Of a stretch of DNA of 64,000 bases, positions 34,746 to 45,680 are shown in pieces. Numbering within the stretch: the first letter of the stretch is position 1; each line of letters begins with the position of its first letter. The notes under the pieces were generated by a model, which was given only the letters and a program-made list of their open reading frames with translations, was not told where the DNA came from and made no database searches. The DNA comes from Betaproteobacteria bacterium (GTDB taxonomy: Bacteria > Pseudomonadota > Gammaproteobacteria > Burkholderiales > Rhodocyclaceae). The translations under genes and the position numbers were made by a program. Location: NCBI GenBank assembly GCA_016703785.1, contig JADJBM010000032.1:310001-374000 (forward strand), in the 5' to 3' direction.

Positions 34746-35352
34746 GACGAAAACGAAAGCACGCGCATCGACCGCCGACGAGGGCAACCGCCGGGCGGAG
34801 CTGATCCGCGCGGCGGGCAAGCTGTTCGTCGAGAAAGGCTTTGACGCCACCACCATCCGCGACATCGCCGACGCGGTCGGCATGCGCTCGGGCAGCCCCT
34901 TCTATCATTTCAAGAGCAAGCAGGACATGCTCAAGTCGGTGATGATCGAGGGCCTGCAAGCCGCGCTCACCGCGCAACAGGCGGCCATCGCCGGTGTGCG
35001 CGGCGCGGAGGCGCGCTTCCGCGCCCTGATCAAGAGCCACCTGCGCATCATCCTCGAGGACCACACCGAGTTCCCGGTGCTGCTCTACGAGTGGCGCGCC
35101 CTCACCGACGATTCGCGCGCCGAGGTGATCGCCGTGAAGGATCGCTACGAGGCGGTCTGGCAGTCGGTGCTGAAGGATCTGGTGAAGGCCGGCCTGCTCA
35201 AGGACGACGGCCGTGTCACGCGCCTGCTGCTGTTCGGCGCCTTCAACTGGACGGTGCAGTGGTACCGGCCGGACGGGGAATTCACGATCGACGACATCGC
35301 CGAGCGCGCCGTCGATCTCTATCTCTGCCCGCAGGCGGAAGGGCGGCGCTGA
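34732..35352 (+). CDS. TetR-family regulator of the divergent catabolic operons
   Basis: 206 residues from ATG 34732 (MAVARTKTKARAS), overlapping the hydratase by 14 bp. The HTH is GNRRAELIRAAGKLFVEKGFDATTIRDIADAVGMRSGSPFYHFKSKQDML. The C-terminal half (LLYEWRALTDDSRAEVIAVKDRYEAVWQSVLKDLVKAGLLK) is of the type seen in TetR regulators of fatty-acid or steroid CoA catabolism, which usually sense acyl-CoAs. It lies in the rightward operon, so binding to the palindrome at 30374 would give autoregulation. Confidence 0.87.
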   Translation: MAVARTKTKARASTADEGNRRAELIRAAGKLFVEKGFDATTIRDIADAVGMRSGSPFYHFKSKQDMLKSVMIEGLQAALTAQQAAIAGVRGAEARFRALIKSHLRIILEDHTEFPVLLYEWRALTDDSRAEVIAVKDRYEAVWQSVLKDLVKAGLLKDDGRVTRLLLFGAFNWTVQWYRPDGEFTIDDIAERAVDLYLCPQAEGRR

Positions 35353-35696
35353 TGGTCTTCGCGCTTTCCCTGCTGATGCCCATGCTGGCGCTCTCGTTCT
35401 GGGTGTTCTGGCGCCTGTCGCCGCAGCGCGATGATATTGCGCCGGTGCGGCGCTTCAATTTCGCCGCCCTCGCACTGGCGCTGCTGATCGGCGCGCTGGT
35501 CATCTGGTACGTGCGCAGCAACATGATGGCGGGTGGCGACCGCGCCACCTGGCCCCTGGTCGCGGCCTTCTATCTGGCTGGTGCGATACCGATCTTCCTT
35601 GCCCTGGCCGGGCTGGTTCGCCGCAAATGCTACGGCTCGAAAGAGGCGGACAAGCCGCTCGAACTCACGCGGGACCTTTCCAAGACGCGCTTCTGA
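35352..35696 (+). CDS. Small membrane protein, last gene of the AtuA operon
   Basis: 114 residues; three hydrophobic segments (about 3-22, 37-55 and 67-90). No family recognised. ATG overlaps the TetR stop (TGATG at 35350-35354), so it is coupled to the regulator. Ends six bases before the convergent LuxR gene. Confidence 0.65.
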   Translation: MVFALSLLMPMLALSFWVFWRLSPQRDDIAPVRRFNFAALALALLIGALVIWYVRSNMMAGGDRATWPLVAAFYLAGAIPIFLALAGLVRRKCYGSKEADKPLELTRDLSKTRF

Positions 35697-35702
35697 CGAA
35701 CG

Positions 35703-36926
35703 TCATGTGCGCTTGCGCGGCCAGGCCATCAGCATGCGTATCAGTTCGATCTGGCGTTGTGCGCCGGTCTTTTCGAGGATGCCGCGCAGTTGGGTACGCA
35801 CGGTGTTCACGCTGACGTCGAGGTGGGCCGCAGCCTTTGGCAGCGTCGAGTGCGTCAGCAGTGCGACCAGCAGCCGGCTTTCCGCCCGCGACAGTTCGTG
35901 CGCCGCGGCAAAGTCTTCCACGTTGAGATTCTCGATGGCGGTCGGGTCGTGGATCGTCAGGGCGGCGCTCGGTCGCCGGGCATCCATCGGCTGTTCCTTG
36001 ATTGTGGGCAGCGCCATGCGCATGACCCAGTAGCCGGGTTTTTTCGAGGGCCGCGAAATGCGCAGCACGCTTTCCAGCGGGCTGCCCGACTTCACCATTT
36101 TTTCCAGGGCAATGCGTTGTGCGGGCGCGGCGGCCTGCAGGCGTCCGGATTCGAGCCACAGTCCGTCGCGCGCATCGAGCAGGCGCCGTGCCGCCCGATT
36201 GATGAAGACGATGCGGCCGGCGTCGTCCGCCAGCACCAGCGCCGGCGCGATGGTGTCGGCTGCCGCCTCCATGACGGACAGCCGCTGCTCCATTTCCGCC
36301 AGCCGGAAGGAAATCCGTGTCGTCTCGCGCAGATGCGGTATCAGCGCCCTCATCATGGCCTTGTCGGCTTCACCGAAGACCGGGCGCGAAAGCGAACGGT
36401 AGACAGCTACATGGATGCGGGGGATGCCGGCTTCGCTGCCGTCGTGCAGGATGCCGCCGCAGAGATCGTGGATGTCCTGCGGCCTGAGGAATTCGCGGTA
36501 GAAGATCGAGTCGAGGAACGCGCGGCGCGGCAACAGGTCGTCGCCGATCAACACATTTCCCGGAAAGAACACGCCATGCGCCTCGCCCATCTGCATCCAG
36601 ATGTCGTGGGCATGATAGTGCTCAGCGTAACGCTGCAGCCAGTCGGGTTGAAGATTGTGGGGCACCCATAGCCCGTGCAGTTCGGGCGTCGCCTGGTGGG
36701 AGAACATCAGGCCGCTGCTGCCGTCCAGCAGATTGACGATGCCCGCGAAGGCCGCGGGCCAGCGACCGGGGGCGGACGCCGCAGCGTACAGGTTTGGCAA
36801 TATCGACGCGACGCGTTCTGCGGCCGTGCCTTCCCGCGAGGCCATTCCGGGCTCGACGACTGTCATGTTGGCTTGTGTGTTGCGGCAGGCGAGAAGCCCG
36901 CCAAACCCCATCGGTATGCACCGCAC
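35703..36926 (-). CDS. LuxR-type HTH transcriptional regulator
   Basis: Up to 407 residues. The N-terminal about 200 residues form an unnamed sensor region (HYHAHDIWMQMGEAHGVFFPGNVLI). A PAS-like segment lies near 225-260 (ALVLADDAGRIVFINRAARRLLD), and a C-terminal HTH follows: LSRAESRLLVALLTHSTLPKAAAHLDVSVNTVRTQLRGILEKTGAQRQIEL. Start uncertain: GTG 36926, ATG 36911 or ATG 36866; no clear ribosome binding site decides. It may regulate the adjacent leftward genes or the AtuA operon; no target site is seen. Confidence 0.8.
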   Translation of the reverse strand: MRCIPMGFGGLLACRNTQANMTVVEPGMASREGTAAERVASILPNLYAAASAPGRWPAAFAGIVNLLDGSSGLMFSHQATPELHGLWVPHNLQPDWLQRYAEHYHAHDIWMQMGEAHGVFFPGNVLIGDDLLPRRAFLDSIFYREFLRPQDIHDLCGGILHDGSEAGIPRIHVAVYRSLSRPVFGEADKAMMRALIPHLRETTRISFRLAEMEQRLSVMEAAADTIAPALVLADDAGRIVFINRAARRLLDARDGLWLESGRLQAAAPAQRIALEKMVKSGSPLESVLRISRPSKKPGYWVMRMALPTIKEQPMDARRPSAALTIHDPTAIENLNVEDFAAAHELSRAESRLLVALLTHSTLPKAAAHLDVSVNTVRTQLRGILEKTGAQRQIELIRMLMAWPRKRT

Positions 36927-36989
36927 TCGGAAGCTGCGGCTTGGCGCTACTCTATTGCAGCGTCATCATCCGCGTCAATTGGAATGTCA

Positions 36990-37943
36990 TCACACGCAAG
37001 GACTGACCGGCAGCGCACAGGCAGCGCGATATTCGGCTGCCAGCCGTGCTGCCAGTTCGGCGGTCGTCGGAATGTCATGGATGGTCGCCACACCATGTCC
37101 GGCACTCCAGGTGTCGCGCCAGGCTTTCGATCCCGTCGAGAAATCCTCCGTGCCGCCGCCCTCGGCGAGCGCTTCGCGCGTGTAGCCGGCCCGCTCCAGG
37201 CTGGGCCAGAGGAAGTTGGCCAGGGTGCCGGTGATGGCGCTGGTGTAGACGACATCCTTCACCGTGGTATCGCAGATCATCTGCTTGTACTCGGGCGTGG
37301 CCATGGATTCCTGCGTGGCGATGAAGCGCGTGCCCATGTAGGCGAAGTCCGCGCCCATGACTTCCGCGGCGCGCACCGAGGCGCCGTCGGAAATGGCGCC
37401 GCCGAGCACCAGCGCGCCGTCCCAGAATTCGCGGATCTCGCGCACCAGCGAGAAGGGGTTCTGCGTGCCGGCATGGCCGCCCGCGCCGCTGCCGACGGCG
37501 ACGATGCCGTCCACGCCGGCGGCGATGGCCTTCTTCGCATGGTAGGCATGGATGACGTCGCTGAAGACCACGCCGCCGTAGGCGTGCACCGCCTTCACCA
37601 CTTCGCCCGGATGGCCCAGGCTGGTGATGACAAAGGGCACCTTGTGTTTGACGACGAGTTCGAAATCCTGTTCCAGCCGCTTGTTCGAGTGGTGCAGTAT
37701 GAGGTTCACGCCGTAGGGCGCGATCGGCGCTTGCGGATCGGCCGCCATCGCCGCGCCGAGTTCGGCATTGATCTGCGTCAGCCATTCGTCGAGCACTTCG
37801 ATCGGCCGCGCGTTGAGCGTCGGGAACGTCCCGGCGATGCCGGCCTTGCAGGCTTCGATGACGAGATGCGGGCCGGAGACGAGGAACATCGGCGCGGCGA
37901 TGACGGGGGCGGTCATGCGGCCCTGAAATAGCTTGGGGATCAT
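36990..37943 (-). CDS. Nitronate monooxygenase / 2-nitropropane dioxygenase-like flavoprotein
   Basis: 317 residues from ATG 37943 (MIPKLFQGRM). FMN TIM-barrel with APMFLVSGPHLVIEACKAGIAGTFPTLNAR at the N-terminus, a GSGAGGHAGTQN phosphate-binding loop near residue 150 and MGADFAYMGTRFIAT near 200. Relatives oxidise nitronates, or are NADH:quinone reductases or trans-2-enoyl-ACP reductases. Sequence alone does not fix the reaction. Seven bases separate it from the small 44-residue gene upstream. Confidence 0.85.
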   Translation of the reverse strand: MIPKLFQGRMTAPVIAAPMFLVSGPHLVIEACKAGIAGTFPTLNARPIEVLDEWLTQINAELGAAMAADPQAPIAPYGVNLILHHSNKRLEQDFELVVKHKVPFVITSLGHPGEVVKAVHAYGGVVFSDVIHAYHAKKAIAAGVDGIVAVGSGAGGHAGTQNPFSLVREIREFWDGALVLGGAISDGASVRAAEVMGADFAYMGTRFIATQESMATPEYKQMICDTTVKDVVYTSAITGTLANFLWPSLERAGYTREALAEGGGTEDFSTGSKAWRDTWSAGHGVATIHDIPTTAELAARLAAEYRAACALPVSPCV

Positions 37944-37950
37944 GCTTGCC

Positions 37951-38085
37951 TCAATTGCAGAAGAATCTCTGGTTGATGTAGTCGATGGCGGCCTCCGGCT
38001 TGAGATAGCCCTGGAAGGCCCAGCCGGCGGCAAACGAGGCGAGGGCCACGCCGAGAATGATCAGGAGGATGCGGGCCGACTTCAT
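37951..38085 (-). CDS. 44-residue membrane peptide coupled to the MFS gene
   Basis: ATG 38085, TGA at 37951. MKSARILLIILGVALASFAAGWA forms one membrane helix, followed by a short polar tail (FQGYLKPEAAIDYINQRFFCN). Its start overlaps the MFS stop (ATGA at 38082-38085), and it ends seven bases before the flavoprotein start. Coupling at both sides suggests a real gene. No known family; could be a transporter accessory peptide. Confidence 0.6.
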   Translation of the reverse strand: MKSARILLIILGVALASFAAGWAFQGYLKPEAAIDYINQRFFCN

Positions 38086-39299
38086 CGCACGGGCTGCGCC
38101 GCGAGGCGTGCCATGGGCCGCTCGTCCACCGGCAGGTTGATCAGCGCGGCCAGCACGCCCAGCGCGATGCAGATCATCCAGACGATGTCGTAGGAGCCGG
38201 TCTTGTCGAAAACCAGGCCGCCCAGCCAGACGCCGAGGAAGCTGCCGAGCTGGTGGCTGAAGAAGACGAAGCCGGAGAGCATGGCGAGATAGCGCACGCC
38301 GAAGATCTGCGCCACCAGGCCGTTGGTGAGCGGCACCGTGCCCAGCCAGAGCAGGCCCATGGCCGCGGCGAAGATCGCCACCGAGGTCGGCGTCAGCGGC
38401 GCCAGGAGGAACACCACGATGACGATGCTGCGCGCGAAGTAGAGGCCAGCGAGCAGATTCTTCTTGCGCCAGCGGCCGCCGGCGAGGCCGAAGCCGTAGG
38501 TGCCGAAGATGTTGAACAGGCCGATCAGCGCCAACGCCAGCATGCCGACATTGGCGGTGAGTCCCTTGTCCAGAACATACGAGGGCAAGTGGGCGCCGAT
38601 GAACACCACCTGGAAACCGCAGACGAAGTAGCCGATCGTGAGCAGCCAGAATGGGCGATGGGAGAAGGCCTCGCGCAGCGCCTCGCCGGCCGACTGGGCA
38701 AAGACGTGATGCACCTCGGTGTCGCGCCGCTCGGCCGCACCGAGGGCCAGCGGCATGATCAGCGCGGCGGCCGTGGCCAGGCCGATGAGCGCCATCAGCC
38801 AGCCGGCGCTGCCGATGAGGAACTGGCCGGTCGGCACCAGCATGAACTGGCCGAAGGAGCCGGCGGCGCCGACGATGGCCAGCGCCATGGCGCGCTTCTC
38901 CGGCGCGATGGCGCGGCCGACGGCCCCGTAGACCACCGAGAAGGTGGTGGCCGACAAGCCCAGCCCGACCAGCACGCCGGCGGAGAGCATGAACATGAAG
39001 GGCGTCGTCGATACCGCCATCAGGGCCACGCCCGCGGCGTACACCAGCCCGCCGCCGAAGACGACCCGGCCGGCGCCCCAGCGGTCGGCCATCCAGCCGG
39101 TGACCGGCCCGCCTGCTCCCCACACGATGTTCTGGATGGCGATGGCGAAGGAGAAGGCTTCGCGGCTCCAGGCGAGGTCCTGCGTCATCGGCTGCATGAA
39201 CATGCCGAAGGTGTGGCGGATGCCGAGCGAGAGCGAGACGACGATGCTGCCGCAGACGAGAAGAAGGGTGGCCGTGCGGGCCGTCACGGGAGCGTTCAT
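38082..39299 (-). CDS. MFS transporter
   Basis: 405 residues from ATG 39299 (MNAPVTART). About 12 membrane segments; the A-loop motif GWMADRWGAGRVV is near residue 70. The overall pattern (GIRHTFGMFMQPMTQDLAWSREAFSFAIAIQNIVWGAGGPVTG) is that of the oxalate/formate-antiporter or monocarboxylate-like MFS group. Probably an organic-anion transporter; substrate unknown. Followed by the coupled 44-residue peptide. Confidence 0.87.
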   Translation of the reverse strand: MNAPVTARTATLLLVCGSIVVSLSLGIRHTFGMFMQPMTQDLAWSREAFSFAIAIQNIVWGAGGPVTGWMADRWGAGRVVFGGGLVYAAGVALMAVSTTPFMFMLSAGVLVGLGLSATTFSVVYGAVGRAIAPEKRAMALAIVGAAGSFGQFMLVPTGQFLIGSAGWLMALIGLATAAALIMPLALGAAERRDTEVHHVFAQSAGEALREAFSHRPFWLLTIGYFVCGFQVVFIGAHLPSYVLDKGLTANVGMLALALIGLFNIFGTYGFGLAGGRWRKKNLLAGLYFARSIVIVVFLLAPLTPTSVAIFAAAMGLLWLGTVPLTNGLVAQIFGVRYLAMLSGFVFFSHQLGSFLGVWLGGLVFDKTGSYDIVWMICIALGVLAALINLPVDERPMARLAAQPVR

Positions 39300-39390
39300 T
39301 GACGGGTACAATTGTTGAGTTATCAACCACGCACTATATCACCGGGTCCGCGATGCAATCCCATGCCGACGCCGGGGTTAGATCTGGCCC

Positions 39391-40855
39391 ATGAAACTCA
39401 ACGACCCGCAGCTCCTGCAGGACGCAGGCCTACATCGATGGCGCCTGGTGCGGCGCCGATGGCGGCGCAGTTTTCACAGTGAATAACCCGGCCAGCGGAG
39501 AGGCGCTTGCTGCCGTGCCCGACATGGGCGCGGCCGAGACGCGCCGCGCCATCGACGCCGCCGACGCCGCCTGGCCCGCCTGGCGGGAGAAGACCGCCAG
39601 GGAGCGCGCGGCGGTGCTGCGCAAGTGGTTCGAACTCATGCTGGCGCATGCCGACGACCTGGCCCTGCTCATGACCTCCGAGCAGGGCAAGCCGCTGGCC
39701 GAGGCCAAGGGCGAGGTGCTCTACGCGGCGAGCTTCGTCGAGTGGTTCGCCGAGGAGGCGAAACGCGTCTACGGCGACACCATTCCCGCCACCCAGGCCG
39801 ACAAGCGCCTGATTGTCGTCAGGCAGCCGATCGGCGTCAGCGCCGCCATCACGCCATGGAATTTTCCGGCGGCGATGATCACGCGCAAGGTGGCGCCGGC
39901 GCTGGCCGCCGGCTGCACCGTGGTGGTCAAGCCGGCCGAGCAGACGCCGCTGAGCGCGCTGGCGCTGGCGGAACTCGCCCAGCGCGCCGGCTTTCCGGCT
40001 GGCGTCTTCAACGTTGTTACCGGCAGCGCGGAATCCGCGCCGAAGATCGGCGGCGAGCTGACGGCCAATCCCATCGTGCGCAAGCTCTCCTTCACCGGCT
40101 CGACGGAAGTCGGGCGACTGCTCATGGCGCAGTGTGCGCCGACGATCAAGAAGGTCTCGCTGGAACTCGGCGGCAACGCGCCCTTCATCGTCTTCGACGA
40201 CGCTGATATCGACGCCGCGGTGGAGGGCGCGCTGGCCTCGAAGTACCGCAACACCGGTCAGACTTGCGTCTGCGCCAATCGCTTGCTGGTGCAGGCAGGC
40301 ATTTACGATGTCTTCGCGGCGAAGCTGGCCGAGAAGGTGAAGCAGATGAAGGTCGGCGCCGGCACCGAGGACGGCGTCGTGCAGGGGCCGCTGATCGATG
40401 CGCAGGCGCTGGCCAAGGTCGAGGCGCACATCGCCGACGCACTCGCCAAGGGCGCGAAGGTGCTCACTGGCGGCAAGCGCCATGCGCGCGGCGGCACCTT
40501 CTTCGAGCCGACGGTGATCGCCAATGTCACGCCGGACATGCAGTGCGCGCGCGAGGAGACCTTCGGCCCGGTGGCGCCGCTGTTCCGCTTTACCGAGGAA
40601 GCCGAAGCGGTCGCCCTGGCCAACGCCACCGAGTTCGGCCTGGCCGCCTATTTCTTCTCGCGCGACGTGGCGCGCTGCTTCCGCGTCGCCGAGGCGCTCG
40701 AGTACGGCATGGTCGGCGTCAACACCGGCATCATGTCGAACGAGGTGGCGCCCTTCGGCGGCGTCAAGCAGTCCGGCATCGGCCGCGAGGGCTCGAAGTA
40801 CGGCATCGAGGAGTATCTCGAAATGAAATATCTCTGCTTCGGAGGCATCGCATGA
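39391..40855 (+). CDS. gabD: Succinate-semialdehyde dehydrogenase-like aldehyde dehydrogenase (one-base frameshift near start)
   Basis: NAD(P)-dependent aldehyde oxidation. ATG 39391 gives MKLNDPQLLQ, then the frame is lost at about 39420 and resumes as TQAYIDGAWCGADGGAVFTVNNPASGEALAAVPD; an extra G in CAGGAC explains it. Motifs: ITPWNFPAAMITRKVAPALAAGCTVVVKPAEQTPLSA (cofactor), ELGGNAPFIVFDDAD (general base Glu) and NTGQTCVCANR (catalytic Cys). The GabD-type length and segments (SEQGKPLAEAKGEVLYAASFVEWFAEEAKR) fit succinate semialdehyde dehydrogenase, though other semialdehydes are possible. The stop overlaps the alcohol dehydrogenase start. Confidence 0.85.
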
Positions 40856-41979
40856 AAATCCGCGCCGCCGTCCTCGACCAGATGGGCCGCCCCGGCCCCT
40901 ATGCGCAAACGCGCCCGGTGTCCGTCGAGACCATCGAGCTGGACGGGCCCGGCCCCGGCGAGGTGCTGGTGCGCATCACCGCTGCCGGCCTGTGCCATTC
41001 GGACCTCTCCATCATCAATGGCGACCGGCCGCGCGTCATGCCGATGGTGCTCGGCCACGAGGCGGCCGGCATCGTCGAGGAATGCGGGTCTGGCGTGACC
41101 GACTTGCAGCGCGGCGACAGCGTCGCGCTGGTGTTTGTGCCGAGCTGCGGACACTGCGGCCCCTGCATGGAGGGACGCCCCGCCCTGTGCGAGCCGGGTG
41201 CGGAAGCCAATGTGGCCGGCACGCTGCTCGGCGGCGGGCGTCGCCTGCACCGTCCGGATGGGGCGCTATTGAATCATCAGGTCGGCGTGTCCTGCTTTGC
41301 CGAGTACGCGGTGGTTTCGCGTGGCACGCTGGTGAAGGTCGATCCGGAACTGCCGGCCGACGTCGCCGCCGTGTTCGGCTGCGCGGTGCTGACCGGCGTC
41401 GGTGCGGTGATCAATTCGGCGCGCATCCCGCTCGGTGCCACGGTGGCCGTCATCGGCCTCGGCGGCGTGGGTCTGGCCGCGCTGCTCGGCGCGCATGCCG
41501 CCGGTGCGCGCCAGATCGTCGCCATCGACCGTCTCGACGACAAGCTGGAGCGTGCCTACGCCCTTGGCGCGACGCACGCTTTCAACGCGGACGATCCGGA
41601 GCTGGTGGCGCAAGTGAAGGCGGCGACGCACGGCGGCGTGGAATACGCCATCGAAGCGGCCAGTTCAGTGACGGCGCTGGAGACGGCCTACAAGATCACC
41701 CGGCGCGGCGGCACCACGGTGACCTGCAGCCTGCCGCATCCCGACCACCGCTTCAATCTGCAGGCGGTGAATCTCGTCGCGGAGGAAAGAACACTGAAGG
41801 GCTGCTATCTCGGCTCGGCCGTGCCGTCGCGCGACATCCCGCACTACATCGCGCTGTATCACGCCGGCAAGCTGCCGGTGGACAAGCTGATCACTTCACG
41901 GATTTCGCTCGACGACATCAACGCCGGTTTCGACCGCCTGGCGGCGGGCGAGGCGGTGCGCCAGGTGATCGTTTTTTAG
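40852..41979 (+). CDS. Zinc-dependent alcohol dehydrogenase
   Basis: 375 residues, medium-chain type. Catalytic Zn ligands in AGLCHSDLS near residue 46 and LGHEAAGIVEE near 67. The structural Zn cysteines are in CGHCGPCMEGRPALC near 99-113, and the NAD motif GLGGVGLAALLG is near 200. Overall pattern close to class III/AdhC-like enzymes. Coupled to gabD by ATGA at 40852, so the two probably oxidise an alcohol through its aldehyde to the acid. Confidence 0.9.
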   Translation: MKIRAAVLDQMGRPGPYAQTRPVSVETIELDGPGPGEVLVRITAAGLCHSDLSIINGDRPRVMPMVLGHEAAGIVEECGSGVTDLQRGDSVALVFVPSCGHCGPCMEGRPALCEPGAEANVAGTLLGGGRRLHRPDGALLNHQVGVSCFAEYAVVSRGTLVKVDPELPADVAAVFGCAVLTGVGAVINSARIPLGATVAVIGLGGVGLAALLGAHAAGARQIVAIDRLDDKLERAYALGATHAFNADDPELVAQVKAATHGGVEYAIEAASSVTALETAYKITRRGGTTVTCSLPHPDHRFNLQAVNLVAEERTLKGCYLGSAVPSRDIPHYIALYHAGKLPVDKLITSRISLDDINAGFDRLAAGEAVRQVIVF

Positions 41980-42350
41980 GCAGCGACCGCCGTTGTGTGC
42001 CGGCGCTTGGGGCGACGCTCGCCAGCCAGCACGAAATCCGCATCGAGCGAACGGATCGGCACGTCGAGATCGGCCGGAATGCGGCCTGACACCTGCAGGG
42101 CCAGATAGCGCCCGCAGCAGACACGCAGGAACGACGTGAAGTTGGCGACGTCGCCGCCGGCTTCGGCAAGCTCGTCGTAAAGCCTGGTGATGAGCTGTGC
42201 GACGCTCATGCCGTCACGCTCCCCGATTTCCTCCAGTACCTGCCAGAAAAGATTTTCCAGGCGAAGACTGGTCGCCACGCCATGAAGGCGCAGTGAGCGG
42301 GAGCGGCTGCGGTAGTGGTTCGGGTCGGCGCTGATGAAAATGCGGCACAT
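41976..42350 (-). CDS. Ribbon-helix-helix regulator (MCRIF type, PF13467-like)
   Basis: 124 residues from ATG 42350. MCRIFISADPNHYRSRSRSLRLHGVATSLRLENLFWQVLEEIGERDGMSVAQLITRLYDEL is the characteristic start of this family. The stop overlaps the convergent alcohol dehydrogenase stop by 4 bp. Target unknown. Confidence 0.8.
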   Translation of the reverse strand: MCRIFISADPNHYRSRSRSLRLHGVATSLRLENLFWQVLEEIGERDGMSVAQLITRLYDELAEAGGDVANFTSFLRVCCGRYLALQVSGRIPADLDVPIRSLDADFVLAGERRPKRRHTTAVAA

Positions 42351-42367
42351 CGTTCGCCCTCCTGATG

Positions 42368-42390
42368 GGCGAGGGCGGGATGCCCTCGCC
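42368..42390 (-). other. Strong hairpin between PfpI and RHH genes
   Basis: GGCGAGGGC, loop GGGAT, GCCCTCGCC. It is downstream of the PfpI-like gene and upstream of the RHH gene on the same strand. There is no U-run, so it may attenuate or protect mRNA rather than terminate. Confidence 0.4.
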
Positions 42391-42407
42391 GGCCAATCTA
42401 GCACGCT

Positions 42408-42989
42408 TCAATGCATGATGCGCGTGCCCAGCACCTGGAGGAACTGCGCGATCCAGTCCGGATGCGCTGGCCAGGCCGGCGCCGTCACCAGATTGCCGTC
42501 GGTGGTGGCGGCGGCAATGGCGATGTCGGCGTAGCTGCCGCCGGCCAGTTCGACTTCCGCGCGGCAGGCGGGATAGGCCGAGCAGCTGCGGCCCTTGAGC
42601 ACGCCGGCGGCCGCCAATATTTGCGCGCCGTGACAGATGGCCGCAACGGGCTTTTTCGCATCGAAGAAGTGGCGCACCATCTCGAGCACCTTCGGATTCA
42701 GACGCAGGTACTCGGGCGCCCGTCCGCCGGGAATCACCAGCGCGTCGTATTCCGCCGCCTTGATCTCGTCGAAGCTCGCGTTGAGGCTGAAATTGTGGCC
42801 GCGCTTCTCCGAGTAGGTCTGCTGTCCCTCGAAGTCGTGGATGGCGGTGGCGATGGCGTCGCCGGACTTCTTGTCCGGGCAGACGGCATGCACCGTGTGG
42901 CCGACCGCCTGCAGCGCCTGGAAGGGCACCATGATTTCGTAGTCCTCGCCGAAGTCGCCGACGAGCATGAGTATGCGTTTGCCTGGCAT
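42408..42989 (-). CDS. DJ-1/PfpI family protein
   Basis: 193 residues. Nucleophile elbow AICHGAQIL near residue 118 with Cys-His, and an acidic residue in VGDFGEDYEIMVP near 15. Close to the PfpI/YhbO branch (protease, glyoxalase or deglycase activities have been described). Likely a cytoplasmic stress protein. The short spacing to the RHH gene suggests possible co-transcription. Confidence 0.87.
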   Translation of the reverse strand: MPGKRILMLVGDFGEDYEIMVPFQALQAVGHTVHAVCPDKKSGDAIATAIHDFEGQQTYSEKRGHNFSLNASFDEIKAAEYDALVIPGGRAPEYLRLNPKVLEMVRHFFDAKKPVAAICHGAQILAAAGVLKGRSCSAYPACRAEVELAGGSYADIAIAAATTDGNLVTAPAWPAHPDWIAQFLQVLGTRIMH

Positions 42990-43097
42990 GGCCTGTCTCC
43001 TCTGAATGGTCTTGGGCGCAAGAACGCGCTCGGGCCATTCTTTCAGCAGTCAGGGTCAGGCGGGTGGTAAGGGATTACCGCAATTTTCGTGGGCACG

Positions 43098-43556
43098 TCA
43101 CTTGCAGTGGGCGTCAGCCTGCTTCTGCCAGCCGTCGATGAGGCGGCGGCGTTCGTCGTCCTCCATGAAAGTGCGCTCGCCTTCCTTGCCCACGCGGTAG
43201 AGCGGGCGCTCCCGCTTCAGGGAATCCAGGGCATTGCGCGCACCCTGGCATTTCTCTGTGGCTTCCTGGGCCTTCTGTTGTTGTTCCTGCTGCTTCTTGT
43301 CTTCCTGGAAGCGGCGCTCGTTGGAATCCTGCAGCTGCTCCTGCCAGCTGCGGCTGCGCTGCGGTGTCTGCTTGCTGTCCAGAGACGGCTGGGGCTTTTC
43401 CTTGAGCTTGACGGCCGGCTTGCCGGCAGGGGGCGTGTCCGAATAATGCACTCGGCCCTTTTCGTCGACCCACTTGTAAAGGCCGTTCGCGGCCAGGGCA
43501 GCAGACGCGGCGAGCAAGCCGCAGACACACAGCAGGAAGGTGAGCCTGCGTTGCAT
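43098..43556 (-). CDS. DUF4124 domain-containing protein
   Basis: 152 residues. Signal peptide MQRRLTFLLCVCGLLAASAALA, then the DUF4124 core NGLYKWVDEKGRVHYSDTPPAG. A long Gln/Lys/Glu-rich helical tail follows (NERRFQEDKKQQEQQQKAQEATEK). Envelope protein of unknown function, common in betaproteobacteria. Starts 10 bp after the thiC stop, so likely read through from thiC. Confidence 0.85.
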   Translation of the reverse strand: MQRRLTFLLCVCGLLAASAALAANGLYKWVDEKGRVHYSDTPPAGKPAVKLKEKPQPSLDSKQTPQRSRSWQEQLQDSNERRFQEDKKQQEQQQKAQEATEKCQGARNALDSLKRERPLYRVGKEGERTFMEDDERRRLIDGWQKQADAHCK

Positions 43557-43566
43557 GGATGTCGAC

Positions 43567-45438
<1,872 letters not shown>

Positions 45439-45488
45439 GACGGCTTCCTTCCGGGCGAAGTGGCAATGCGGGAAGGAAGTCTTGCGGG

Positions 45489-45562
45489 CTTCCCTACGAC
45501 GGCATTACCCGTACAGGTTCAAAGGGTATGTTCTCAGCCGGGAAAAACACGGCACCCCCAGT
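45489..45562 (-). ncRNA. TPP riboswitch (THI element) upstream of thiC
   Basis: On the minus strand the conserved blocks appear in order: GGGGGTGCC (45559-45551), GGCTGAGA, ACCCTTTGAACCTG, GGGTAATGCC and CGTAGGGAA (45498-45490). They lie about 50 bp before the thiC start codon. Thiamine pyrophosphate binding would repress thiC. Confidence 0.95.
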
Positions 45563-45680
45563 GCGTCCAAACTACTGCAAAGCGCGGCGCGACGCAAGGT
45601 TGCTGCGCAGGGCCCGCCCATGGCGGCGGGTTTGACCCTGTGGTAGGTTTGCCGCAGCGTCGCACAGACTAGGGAGGAGC

